Below are positions 16,089 to 24,326 of a stretch of 36,983 nucleotides of DNA, piece by piece (the first letter of the stretch is position 1; each line of letters opens with the position of its first letter). The DNA is taken from positions 1-36,983 of the forward strand of contig NZ_JAFFZE010000035.1 of assembly GCF_025165815.1 (NCBI RefSeq), in the 5' to 3' direction. The notes beneath the pieces were generated by a model. That model did no database searches and was not told the DNA's origin. It saw nothing but the letters and a program-made list of their open reading frames with translations. This DNA comes from Actinophytocola gossypii. GTDB taxonomy: Bacteria; Actinomycetota; Actinomycetes; Mycobacteriales; Pseudonocardiaceae. The translations under genes and the position numbers were made by a program.

Positions 16089-16103
16089 ATACATCCGATG
16101 TAA
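16089..16103. promoter_or_regulatory. GntR-type operator, site 3 (ATACATCCGATGTAA)
   Basis: One base short of a perfect 15-bp palindrome and sharing ACATCCGATGTA with site 2. It lies 67 bp before the start of the hydrolase-lutABC operon. Confidence 0.65.
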
Positions 16104-16151
16104 AGGCGCTCACCAGCGTCGGTTGAGGCAGAACCGGCAGACGAGCCGTGA

Positions 16152-16166
16152 ATACATCAGATCTCG
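16152..16166. promoter_or_regulatory. Possible degenerate fourth operator half-site (ATACATCAGATCTCG)
   Basis: The left arm ATACATC matches the consensus; the right arm is poor. It lies between the hydrolase operon and the divergent methyltransferase, about 50 bp from site 3, and could help a dimer pair bind there. Confidence 0.3.
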
Positions 16167-16185
16167 GTTGATCATGAAATTCCCG

Positions 16186-16191
16186 TACGAT
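16186..16191 (+). promoter_or_regulatory. Possible -10 box for a leaderless methyltransferase transcript
   Basis: TACGAT at 16186-16191 would start transcription at or within two bases of the GTG at 16200. No Shine-Dalgarno precedes that GTG. Both facts fit a leaderless mRNA, which is common in actinomycetes. No convincing -35 box is visible. Confidence 0.4.
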
Positions 16192-16199
16192 CGTCAATC

Positions 16200-16979
16200 G
16201 TGTCGTTGAACTGGACCTCGTACGTGGACACGACGACCCCGGTCGAGCACGACCGACTGACCCTGCTGCAGGAGGCGTTCGACCCGCGCACCGCGCGCCT
16301 GCTCGACCAGGTCGGCGTCCGGCCGGGCTGGGACTGCCTCGAGGTCGGCGCCGGCGCCGGTTCCGTCGCCCGGATGCTCGCCGAGCGGGCCGGTGCCGAG
16401 CACGTCACCGCGACCGACATGAGCACCGACTTCCTCACCCCGCTCGCCGACCTCGGCGTCCGGGTGCTGCGCCACGACGTCACCCGCGACGACGCCCCCG
16501 GCCGGTTCGACCTGATCCACACCCGCAAGGTGCTCGAGCACGTCACCGAACGGGAGACCGCCCTGCGCCGGATGGCGTCCTGGCTCAAGCCCGGCGGCGT
16601 GCTCGTCGTCGAGACCGCCACCCCCGTACCGGAGGTGACCGGCGACCCGGCGGTCGGCCGCACGCTCGCCGCGATGGCCGAGGTGCTCGGCCGGTCGGTC
16701 GGCACCGACCCCTGGTGGGCGCGCACGATGCCGCTGCCGCTGGAGCGCGCCGGCCTGGTCGACTGCACCGCCGAAGGGCTCTCCCTCGCGGTGCGCGGCG
16801 GGTCGCCGATGGCCCGCTGGCTGGCCGAGACGTGCCGGCTCACCCAGGGCACCGCGGTGGCCGACGGCCTCGCCTCCGTAACCGACCACGAGGTCGCCTA
16901 CGCCGCGTACGCGAACCCCGCCTACGTGGACTACAGCTGGCTCAGCATCGCCGCCATCGGCCGGACCGCACGCGCCTGA
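16200..16979 (+). CDS. Class I SAM-dependent methyltransferase
   Basis: This 259-aa protein has a Rossmann methyltransferase core: motif I LEVGAGAGSVARML (about 50-63), an acidic post-I loop VTATDMSTDFL, FDLIHTRKVLEHV and LKPGGVLVVETATP. It resembles the Methyltransf_11/25 group acting on small molecules. The substrate is unknown. It is divergent from the fucose hydrolase operon and about 100 bases before the acyl-CoA operon. No Shine-Dalgarno is seen. I cannot tie it to either neighbour. Confidence 0.85.
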   Translation: MSLNWTSYVDTTTPVEHDRLTLLQEAFDPRTARLLDQVGVRPGWDCLEVGAGAGSVARMLAERAGAEHVTATDMSTDFLTPLADLGVRVLRHDVTRDDAPGRFDLIHTRKVLEHVTERETALRRMASWLKPGGVLVVETATPVPEVTGDPAVGRTLAAMAEVLGRSVGTDPWWARTMPLPLERAGLVDCTAEGLSLAVRGGSPMARWLAETCRLTQGTAVADGLASVTDHEVAYAAYANPAYVDYSWLSIAAIGRTARA

Positions 16980-17078
16980 CCTGCGCAGACGCCGAACCGG
17001 AGAGGCAGGGATCACCCGAGGCTGGCATCTAAGCCCGATTCGTGTTTGTGTGGGGGTTCGGGCGCCAGCGGAGGTGAG

Positions 17079-18704
17079 ATGCGCAAGGAGACGTTGGAGA
17101 GTTTCGTTCTCGGCGACGTCCTGCGGTCCCGGTCGGAAACCCATGGGACCGAGCCTTTCCTGAAGTTCCGGGAAGGTGAACTGACCTACGGCGACGTGCA
17201 CACGACAGCCAACCGGGTGGCCAGAGGGCTCATCGCGTTGGGAGTCGGCAAGGGTGACCACGTCGCGGTGATGTTGCCGAACTGCCCCGAGTTCGTGCCG
17301 GTGGTCTTCGCACTGGCCAGGATCGGGGCGGTCGCGGTGCCGGTGAACACCGCGCACCGCGGCGAGCTGCTGCGGCACGTGCTGTCCAGCTCGGACTCGA
17401 CCACGATGATCGTCGACTCGTCCTTTGTGGACAGGATCCCGCCGGTGGCGGACCGGCTGCCGACGCTGACCGGGCTGGTGGTGCGGGAGAACACCGACGT
17501 CGGGGAGCACGTTCCGCTCGGCGTGCTCGGCAAGCCCGCGGTGTCGTACCGAACCCTGCTCGACCACGGCGACGAGGAGCCGCGCGCCGGCGTCACGTTC
17601 GCCGACCTGCAGGCGATCATGTACACGTCCGGCACCACCGGGCCGTCCAAGGGCGCGATGTGCTCGCACGCGCTCGCGTTGACCTGCGCGTACGACTCGT
17701 TGAACTTCCTCGACCGGTGGGGCAAGACGATCTACTGCCCGCTGCCGCTGTTCCACGCCGCCGGGCTGTGGGACGGGATGCTCTCCGCGCTGCTCGGCGG
17801 CGGCACGCTCGCGGTGGTCGACCGGTTCAGCGCCTCCCGGTTCTGGGACGACGTGCGGCACTTCGACGCGAAGGTCGCGATGAGCGTGTTCTCGATGATC
17901 CCGATCCTGCTGAACCGGGAGCCGACCGACCGCGACCGCGACCACCCGCTGGAGATGTTCTACATGGGCAAGTCGGTGCTCGACGAGCCGCTGCGGGAGC
18001 GGTTCGGGGTGCGCTCGGTGGAGACCTACACCTCCACCGAGGCCGGCATCGCGATCGGCAGCCCGTACGGGGAGTGGCGGGTCGGCTCCTGCGGCACCGT
18101 CCACTCGGAACGGTTCGACGCGGCCGTGGTGGACGAGCACGACCGCGAGGTCGGCCCGGGCGAGCCGGGTGAGCTGGTGCTGCGGCCCAAGCAGCCGCAC
18201 GTGATCACCTCTGGCTACTACGGCGCGCCGGAGGCCACCGCGGAGGTGTTCCGCAACCTGTGGTTCCACACCGGCGACAAGATGTGGCGCGACGAGGACG
18301 GGTACTTCTACTTCCTGGACCGGATGAAGGACTCGATCCGCCGCCGCGGCGAGAACATCTCGGCGTTCGACCTGGAGTGCGAGGTCAACCTGCACCCGGC
18401 GATCCTGGAGAGCGCCGCCATCGGGGTGCCCTCCGAACTGGAGGACGAGGACGTGAAGCTCGCCGTGGTGCTGCGCCCCGGCGCGTCGCTGGATCACCAG
18501 GAGTTGGTGGAGTTCTGCACCGAGCGGTTACCCGGGTTCATGGTGCCGCGCTACATCGAGTTCATCGACGCCCTGCCGCGCACCCCGACCGACAAGGTCG
18601 CCAAGTACCGGTTGCGGGCCGAGGGCGACCACGGCATCACACCGTCCACCTGGGACCGGGAGAGTCCACCGGCGGCGGGACAGTCGGGACAGGAGAGCGC
18701 ATGA
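17079..18704 (+). CDS. ATP-dependent acyl-CoA ligase (AMP-forming)
   Basis: A 541-aa ANL-superfamily enzyme that activates a carboxylic acid through an acyl-AMP to its CoA thioester. Motifs are the P-loop YTSGTTGPSKG (182-192), YTSTEAG (A5), FHTGDKMWRDEDGYFYFLDR with hinge region MKDSIRRRGENIS, and the C-terminal lysine in PTDKVAKYRL. The overall pattern is nearest to CaiC-like and cyclic-acid ligases, but the acid cannot be read off. The ATG at 17079 has GAGGTGAG upstream. It is first of five genes, the next overlapping by four bases (ATGA). Confidence 0.9.
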   Translation: MRKETLESFVLGDVLRSRSETHGTEPFLKFREGELTYGDVHTTANRVARGLIALGVGKGDHVAVMLPNCPEFVPVVFALARIGAVAVPVNTAHRGELLRHVLSSSDSTTMIVDSSFVDRIPPVADRLPTLTGLVVRENTDVGEHVPLGVLGKPAVSYRTLLDHGDEEPRAGVTFADLQAIMYTSGTTGPSKGAMCSHALALTCAYDSLNFLDRWGKTIYCPLPLFHAAGLWDGMLSALLGGGTLAVVDRFSASRFWDDVRHFDAKVAMSVFSMIPILLNREPTDRDRDHPLEMFYMGKSVLDEPLRERFGVRSVETYTSTEAGIAIGSPYGEWRVGSCGTVHSERFDAAVVDEHDREVGPGEPGELVLRPKQPHVITSGYYGAPEATAEVFRNLWFHTGDKMWRDEDGYFYFLDRMKDSIRRRGENISAFDLECEVNLHPAILESAAIGVPSELEDEDVKLAVVLRPGASLDHQELVEFCTERLPGFMVPRYIEFIDALPRTPTDKVAKYRLRAEGDHGITPSTWDRESPPAAGQSGQESA

Positions 18705-19930
18705 ACTGGGAGGACACTCCCGAGGAGGCCGCGTTCCGCGAGGAGGTGCGCGGGTTCGTCAAGGAGAGGTTCCCGGCGGGCTACCGGCCGGACCGGGGCG
18801 GCGAGCACAGCCTGGAGCCGGAGGACGTCTGGGGCTACAACTGGCCGGCCGACCGGGTCAGCGACGACCCCGACCGGCGCGACGGCGCCCTGGCCTGGGC
18901 GGCGGCGCTGGCCGAGCGCGGCTGGATCACCCCGCACTGGCCGACCGAGTACGGCGGCGCCGGGCTGTCCACCATGCGGGAGTTCATCCTGCAGGAGGAG
19001 ATGATGCGCGCGCGGGTGCCGACGGTGAACGGCATCGGCGCGTTCCTGCTCGGCCCGACCCTGCTGGCGGCCGGCACCGAGGAGCAGAAGGCCGAGCACC
19101 TGCCGCCGATCGCGCGCGGCGAGCGCACCTGGGCGCAGGGCTTCTCCGAGCCGGAGTCCGGGTCCGACCTGGCGTCCGTGCGCACCCGCGCGGTCCGCGA
19201 CGGTGACGACTACGTCGTGAACGGCCAGAAGGTGTGGACCTCGCTCGGCCAGTACGCCGACTGGCTGTTCGTACTGGTCCGCACCGACCCGGAGGCGCAC
19301 CGGCACAAGGGCCTCACGTTCCTGCTGGTGGACACGAGGACCCCGGGCGTGACCGTGCGCCCGATCGTCGACATCCGGGGCGACACGCCGTTCGCCGAGG
19401 TGTTCTTCTCCGACGCGCGGGTGCCGGTGGCCAACCGGGTCGGCGAGGAGAACCGCGGCTGGTACGTGGCGATGACCGCGCTGTCGTTCGAACGGGCCGG
19501 GATCGGCGCCACGGTCAAGTTCGAACAGGCACTGTCCTCTTTGGTCGACTACGTGAACAGCGAGGAGGGCAGGCGCTACCTGCGCGCCGACACGACGGGG
19601 CTGCGGCAGGAGATCGCGCGGCGCTACGCCGAGGTGCGGGTGCTCTACAACCTGGCCCGCTACACCGTGTCCAAGCAGGTCGCGGGCGACGTGCCGGGCT
19701 ACGAGGCGTCGGTGAACCAGCTGTTCGGCGCGGAGCTCGCCGGGCGGATCGCGCGCACCGGCGCGACGGCGTTCGGCGCGTTCGCCGAGCTGTGGGGCCG
19801 CGAGGGCGCGCCGCTCGGTGCCGCGTTCACCCACCTGCGGCTGGACTCGGTCGCCGCGACGTTCCTCGGCGGAACCACCGAGATCCAGCGTAATGTCATC
19901 GCAACCAGAGGGCTGGGACTGCCCCGCTGA
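18701..19930 (+). CDS. Acyl-CoA dehydrogenase, large (FadE type)
   Basis: This 409-aa flavoprotein dehydrogenase forms an alpha,beta double bond in an acyl-CoA. It has FSEPESGSDLASVRTRA and VNGQKVWTS (flavin/substrate region), and the end pattern FLGGTTEIQRNVIATRGLGLPR. In that pattern the glutamate of the classic YEGT motif is replaced by glycine, as in many actinobacterial FadE proteins, so the catalytic base must lie elsewhere. A shorter partner is encoded at 21653-22606. Such long/short pairs often form mixed tetramers, as in mycobacterial steroid side-chain FadE pairs (inference). Confidence 0.88.
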   Translation: MNWEDTPEEAAFREEVRGFVKERFPAGYRPDRGGEHSLEPEDVWGYNWPADRVSDDPDRRDGALAWAAALAERGWITPHWPTEYGGAGLSTMREFILQEEMMRARVPTVNGIGAFLLGPTLLAAGTEEQKAEHLPPIARGERTWAQGFSEPESGSDLASVRTRAVRDGDDYVVNGQKVWTSLGQYADWLFVLVRTDPEAHRHKGLTFLLVDTRTPGVTVRPIVDIRGDTPFAEVFFSDARVPVANRVGEENRGWYVAMTALSFERAGIGATVKFEQALSSLVDYVNSEEGRRYLRADTTGLRQEIARRYAEVRVLYNLARYTVSKQVAGDVPGYEASVNQLFGAELAGRIARTGATAFGAFAELWGREGAPLGAAFTHLRLDSVAATFLGGTTEIQRNVIATRGLGLPR

Positions 19931-19953
19931 ACCCTTTCATGGAGAAGGAGAAC

Positions 19954-20703
19954 ATGGCCTACGAAACCCTGGACGTGAAGATCGAGGATCGGGTCGCCTG
20001 GATCACGCTCAACCGGCCGGACAAGCTCAACGCGCTGACGCCGGAGTCGATGCACGAGCTGCGGGCGCTCTTCACCGACCTCGACGACAACCCGGACGTG
20101 CATGTCGCGGTGCTTCGCGGTGCCGGGGAACGCGCGTTCTGCGCGGGCATGGACGTGCGCTGGTCGGAGGGCCTGACCCCGGCGGAGCGGATCGAGCAGG
20201 GCAGGCTCGGCGAGAAGACGTTCGCGATGATGGAACGCCTGTCCATCCCGGTCATCGCCGCCGTGCACGGCTACGCCGTCGGCGGCGGGCTGGAACTCGC
20301 GCTGGCCGCGGACTTCATCGTGTGCGCGGACAACGCGAAGATGGGGCTGGTGGAGATCACCCTGTCCGCGCGGCCGCCGTACCAGCCGAAGTTCATGGAC
20401 GGCAAGCCCGACCCGGACCAGCCGGCGTTCGGCGGGTCGGCGCCCGGCTGGGGCGGGGTGAAGCGGCTGCCGAAGCGGATCGGCAAGGCCAGGGCCAAGG
20501 AGCTGCTGTTCACCGGCATCCGGCTCGACCCCCAGCGGGCGCTGGAGCTGGGGCTGGTCAACAACGTGTTCCCGGCCGACGAGTTCGACAAGCACGTCGG
20601 CGAGCTGGCCGAGCGGATCGCCGCGATGAACCGCTACAACCTGCGGCTGGTCAAGGAACTGGTGAACAACGAGTACGACTGGATCGAGCCGCACCCCAGC
20701 TGA
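19954..20703 (+). CDS. Enoyl-CoA hydratase/isomerase family protein with an unusual insertion
   Basis: A 249-aa crotonase-fold protein. The oxyanion-hole region AFCAGMDVRW and GYAVGGGLELALAADF are clear. Both glutamates used by hydratases are kept (E114 and E134). After E134 the normal short segment leading to GGxxRLP is extended by about 25 residues (138-163, rich in Pro, Asp and Gly), next to the active site. That suggests an unusual substrate or a reaction other than simple hydration. The ATG at 19954 has AGAAGGAG upstream; an earlier ATG at 19939 lacks a good site. Confidence 0.88.
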   Translation: MAYETLDVKIEDRVAWITLNRPDKLNALTPESMHELRALFTDLDDNPDVHVAVLRGAGERAFCAGMDVRWSEGLTPAERIEQGRLGEKTFAMMERLSIPVIAAVHGYAVGGGLELALAADFIVCADNAKMGLVEITLSARPPYQPKFMDGKPDPDQPAFGGSAPGWGGVKRLPKRIGKARAKELLFTGIRLDPQRALELGLVNNVFPADEFDKHVGELAERIAAMNRYNLRLVKELVNNEYDWIEPHPS

Positions 20704-20714
20704 GGAGGGAACGC

Positions 20715-21653
20715 ATGCGTATCTACCGGATAGACCACGTCGCGCAGGTCGTGCCCGACCTCGACGCGCAGGTCTCGTTGCTGTCGACCGTGTTCGGCTT
20801 CCGCGCGGTGTCCAGGTGGGACAACCAGGCGGTCGGCACCCGCGGCGTGCGGATGGAGATCCCCGGCAGCTGGGGGCACGCCTGGCTGGTGCTCTCCCCC
20901 ACCGACGAGAAGTCCCCGCTGCGGACGTGGCTGGACGAGCACGGCGGGCGGCCGGGGCTGCACCACGTCGGCGCCGAGGTGCCCGACCTGGACGCGGCGA
21001 TCGTCGAGCTGGAGGAACGCGGGCTCACGCTGACCGACGGCGTGCCGGGCAAGTGGGCGGAGGCGTCGCTGTCGCCGCCGGAGCACGGGCCGGGGGTGCT
21101 GTGGCGGCTGCGCGGTCCTGGCACGCTGGCGATGTGCGGTGACGACTCGCCGTCGCCGGTGGAGGCGTCCGCTGTGGACGGCCCGACACTCGGTGTGGTG
21201 GCGCTCGACCACATCTGCCAGGCGTTCCTGGACCGTGACGAGCTGGCCCGCTGGTACGCCGACCTGGCCGGGTTCGTCCAGGTGTGGCGCACGCCGGACG
21301 ACGAGCACCCGGACATGGCCGACCTGGTGCTGAACGTGCCGGGGTCGAGCATCTGCTGGGAGGTGATCATGCCGCGCGGGGAGGACTCGTTCATCGAGAA
21401 GTTCTACGCCCGCAACGGTGCCGCCGCGCACCACGTGACCTTCCAGGTGTCCGACTGGGACGCCGCCAAGGCCGCGTGCGAGCACCACGGCCTGAACACC
21501 TTCGACGACGAGGAGGGTGTGACCGACGGGGCGGCGTGGAAGCACACGTTCGTGCACCCCAAGCAGACCGGCGGCGTGCTGGTGCAGCTGTTCTGGGAGG
21601 AGCGGCCAGGCGTGTGGGTGCGCTCGGACAAGATCGCGCCGGCGGCGAGCTGA
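20715..21653 (+). CDS. Two-domain VOC-superfamily protein (epimerase/dioxygenase-like)
   Basis: This 312-aa protein is made of two vicinal-oxygen-chelate modules (about 3-138 and 160-297). The C-terminal module keeps a full metal set like that of methylmalonyl-CoA epimerase or extradiol dioxygenases: H166 (LDHICQAF), E216 (ICWEVIM), H239/H240 (AHHVTFQV) and E295 (VQLFWEE). The N-terminal module keeps H8 and H83/H84 but lacks the last glutamate, so one site is probably active. In an acyl-CoA operon, an epimerase/isomerase or a ring-cleaving dioxygenase are both possible. Start ATG follows GAGGAGGGA. Confidence 0.8.
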   Translation: MRIYRIDHVAQVVPDLDAQVSLLSTVFGFRAVSRWDNQAVGTRGVRMEIPGSWGHAWLVLSPTDEKSPLRTWLDEHGGRPGLHHVGAEVPDLDAAIVELEERGLTLTDGVPGKWAEASLSPPEHGPGVLWRLRGPGTLAMCGDDSPSPVEASAVDGPTLGVVALDHICQAFLDRDELARWYADLAGFVQVWRTPDDEHPDMADLVLNVPGSSICWEVIMPRGEDSFIEKFYARNGAAAHHVTFQVSDWDAAKAACEHHGLNTFDDEEGVTDGAAWKHTFVHPKQTGGVLVQLFWEERPGVWVRSDKIAPAAS

Positions 21654-22606
21654 TGGATCTCACGCTCACCGAGGACCAGGAGCTGGTCCAGCGGACCGCG
21701 CGGGAGCTGCTGGCCGCGCGGGCGGACTCGGCGTCGGCCAGGGTGGCCGGCGCCGAGCCGGGCGGGTACTCGGCGGCGCTGTGGAAGGAGTTCGTCGAGC
21801 TGGGCTGGACCGGCCTGGCGTTCGACGCCGACCTCGGCGGGTTCCTGGAGGCGTGCCTGCTGTTCGAGGAACTGGGCCGGTTCGCGGTGCCGTCGCCGCT
21901 GCTGACGTCGGTGGTGTGCGGCATGGCGGCCCCGTCGGTGCGCGAGGACGTGTCGGCCGGGCGGGTGCACACGTACGCGCGGGTTGTGGACGGGGTGGCG
22001 GAGCTGGTCCCGTACGCGGCGTCGGCCGACGCGTTCGTGGTGTCCGACGGATCCGCGGTGTCGGTGGTACCGGCCGGCGACGTGGTGTCCGTCGAGCGCC
22101 AGGACGTGATCGGCCTGGACCCGAAGTACCGGGTGCGGTTCGACTCGCTGCCGTCCGCCGTGCCCGCCGGCGACGTGGAGTCCTTCGGCGCCGCGGCGGT
22201 GTGCGCGGAGATGGTCGGCGGCGCGCAGGCGGTACTGGACGAGACGGTCGCCTACGCCGGGCAACGTTCCCAGTTCGGCAAGCCGATCGGCTCGTTCCAG
22301 GCGGTACAGCACCACTGCGCGAACATGGCGATCGACGTGCTGGGTGCCAGGTTCATCGCGTACGAGGCGATCTGGCGACTGGCCCGTGGTCTGGACGCGG
22401 CCACGGAGGTGGCGGTCGCGAAGAGCTGGGTGAGCGAGGCCTACCAGCGCGTGTGCGCCCTGGGCCACCAGGTGCACGGCGCGATCGGCTTCACCGCCGA
22501 GCACGACCTGCACTTCCACACCCGCCACGCCATCGCCTCGGCCCTCACCTACGGCGACCCCGACACTCACACCGACCGTCTGGCCACCCTGATCGGGATG
22601 CCATGA
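21653..22606 (+). CDS. Acyl-CoA dehydrogenase, short partner subunit
   Basis: A 317-aa acyl-CoA dehydrogenase of the short FadE28-like kind. It has the usual RSQFGKPIGSFQAVQHHCANM and HQVHGAIGFTAEHDLHFHTRHA, but the middle beta domain is reduced and the N-terminal helices are short. Short subunits of this sort usually need a long partner, here plausibly the product of 18701-19930. The ATG overlaps the VOC stop (TGATG). It is the last gene of the operon; only nine bases separate it from the convergent acetyltransferase. Confidence 0.85.
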   Translation: MDLTLTEDQELVQRTARELLAARADSASARVAGAEPGGYSAALWKEFVELGWTGLAFDADLGGFLEACLLFEELGRFAVPSPLLTSVVCGMAAPSVREDVSAGRVHTYARVVDGVAELVPYAASADAFVVSDGSAVSVVPAGDVVSVERQDVIGLDPKYRVRFDSLPSAVPAGDVESFGAAAVCAEMVGGAQAVLDETVAYAGQRSQFGKPIGSFQAVQHHCANMAIDVLGARFIAYEAIWRLARGLDAATEVAVAKSWVSEAYQRVCALGHQVHGAIGFTAEHDLHFHTRHAIASALTYGDPDTHTDRLATLIGMP

Positions 22607-22615
22607 AGGACAGGG

Positions 22616-23215
22616 CTACAGGTACTTGGCGAGCACCAGTGAGTGGGGGTGGCGGCGGACCTCGGTGAAGCCCATGCGGTGGTAGAAGCCGATCGCGCGG
22701 GTGTTGGCGAGGGCCACGCCGAGGTGGACGCCGGGGGCGCCGGCCGCGCGGAGGGCGTCGAACAGGGTTTCCAGGAGGCGGCGGCCGTAGCCGTGGCCCT
22801 GGAGGCGTGGGAGCAGGTCGATGTGCAGGTGCGCCGGGTAGCGCTCCACCACGTCCTGTTCGACTTCCATGGGCTCGTGGATCAGGCGGACCAGCCAGCT
22901 GTCGTTGGTGTCCTGGTCGGCCGAGTCGCGCGGGTAGCGGGCGCGTAGGGCCGGCCACCAGTCGCGCTCGCAGGCGCGTTCGAACGCCCGGGTCTCGGCC
23001 GCGCCGAGGACGTAGCCGGCGACGCCGTCGTCGTCGACGGCCACGAACGCCAGGTCCGGGGCCAGCGCGGCGTACGGGCCGGCGAAGACGTGGCCGAGCA
23101 GGTCCGGGTCCCGGTACATGCCGGTGGCGTCCTCGCCGCTCGCGCCGGTGCGCAGGCAGATGTCGTACAGCGCGCGTTCGTCCCCTGGCTGGAACCCGCG
23201 GATCTCCCGGTGCAT
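22616..23215 (-). CDS. GNAT-family N-acetyltransferase
   Basis: This 199-aa single GNAT domain has the acetyl-CoA binding motif A as RLQGHGYGRRLLETLFDALRAAG and motif B as GVALANTRAIGFYHRMGFTEV. The N-terminal part IRGFQPGDERALYDICLRTGASGEDAT resembles the acetyltransferase-like proteins related to the O-GlcNAcase C-terminal domain. The acceptor is unknown. It is convergent with the acyl-CoA operon and divergent from the membrane protein at 23261, with 45 bases between starts. Confidence 0.85.
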   Translation of the reverse strand: MHREIRGFQPGDERALYDICLRTGASGEDATGMYRDPDLLGHVFAGPYAALAPDLAFVAVDDDGVAGYVLGAAETRAFERACERDWWPALRARYPRDSADQDTNDSWLVRLIHEPMEVEQDVVERYPAHLHIDLLPRLQGHGYGRRLLETLFDALRAAGAPGVHLGVALANTRAIGFYHRMGFTEVRRHPHSLVLAKYL

Positions 23216-23260
23216 GCCGTCGAACGTAACGGGTGGACGGTCCCGGTCGACGCAAGGGCC

Positions 23261-24322
23261 GTGAACGCGACGGCCGGGCGCGGCATGGCGGTACTCATGG
23301 GGCTGATCGCGGTCGCGGCGGCCTTCCCGCCCGCGGTGCTGCTGGCGCGCGAGGCGGACGGGGTGGACGGGCCTTCGCTCGTGGCGCTCGTGGTGGGGCC
23401 GGTGGTGTTCCTCGCGCTGCGGCGGTTACGGGTGGCGCTGTCCCGCCGCTACGTCGCCGCCTGCGTGGCGCGGGGCTCGTACAACCCGTACACGTCGCCG
23501 GCGTTCGGGGTCACGCTGGTCGCCTGGCTCGTGCTCGTGGCCGCGCTGGCCGTGGTGGCGTCCCGGGGCGATCTCTCCGACGTCGACGAAGCCGACCAGC
23601 CGGGCCTGCTGGCGCTGTCGGTGCTCGGCGTACTCGCCGTCGCGGCGTACTTCTCCTGGGACTTCCGCCGCCGCGCCGAGATCCCCGCGCTGGCCGAGGC
23701 GGGCGTGGTGCGGGTGGTGGAGCCGCCCGCGGCGGCCACCCGACTGCGGCTGCGGATGTGGCGGGACGCCACCCTGATCGAGGCGCTGTTCCTGGCGGGG
23801 GCGCTGTTGCCGCGACTGCTGCCCGGCGCCGAGCGACCGACCGAGGACGACGTGGCCACCGGCGTGTTCCTGCTCGTCGGCGGCCCGGCGGTGATCAGCT
23901 TCGTGTTGCTGGGATGCCTGCTGGTGCTCGCGGCGACCCGGCGGTCGGCGGTGGAGGCGCTGCGCCGGCCCAGCTCCCTGCTGGCGATCGGGCTGGTGGC
24001 GGCGGGTTTCGCGCTGGACGCCGGCGGCCTGGTGGTTCTCGGCTGGCTCGCCGCGCTCGGCGGCCTGCTGCTCGGGTCGATCACCTGCCTGAACGTCATG
24101 GAACGCGGCCGGCAGCCGTGGCTCGGGCTGACGTTCCTGCTGTTCAGCTACACCTTCGGCTACCTGACCGCCCCGGACGGCACGGTCGCGCTGCCGGACG
24201 GGTGGTCGAACTGGGTGGTCGCGGTGGTGGCGGCCGGGTACGCCGGTTACCAGATCCGCGACCACTGGCGGAAGTGGCACGGTCTGGAGCCGGGCCGGGC
24301 GCCCGAGACCGCCGCGGCCTGA
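23261..24322 (+). CDS. Polytopic membrane protein of unknown function
   Basis: A 353-aa protein with about nine hydrophobic segments, for example MAVLMGLIAVAAAF, LVALVVGPVVFLAL, VTLVAWLVLVAALAVV, GLLALSVLGVLAVAAY and GLVAAGFALDAGGLVVL. It ends with a cytoplasmic, charged tail (IRDHWRKWHGLEPG). I recognise no family. The GTG at 23261 follows AAGGG closely; an ATG at 23285 is an alternative, and the frame stays open upstream to 23090 opposite the acetyltransferase gene. It is convergent with the next gene, four bases apart. Confidence 0.65.
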   Translation: MNATAGRGMAVLMGLIAVAAAFPPAVLLAREADGVDGPSLVALVVGPVVFLALRRLRVALSRRYVAACVARGSYNPYTSPAFGVTLVAWLVLVAALAVVASRGDLSDVDEADQPGLLALSVLGVLAVAAYFSWDFRRRAEIPALAEAGVVRVVEPPAAATRLRLRMWRDATLIEALFLAGALLPRLLPGAERPTEDDVATGVFLLVGGPAVISFVLLGCLLVLAATRRSAVEALRRPSSLLAIGLVAAGFALDAGGLVVLGWLAALGGLLLGSITCLNVMERGRQPWLGLTFLLFSYTFGYLTAPDGTVALPDGWSNWVVAVVAAGYAGYQIRDHWRKWHGLEPGRAPETAAA

Positions 24323-24326
24323 CGCC

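Noticed and set aside
16980-17078. Possible riboswitch in the leader of the acyl-CoA ligase operon
   Set aside because: A GCCGAACCGGAGAGG stretch recalled glycine-riboswitch motifs, but the order and the rest of the conserved core are missing.
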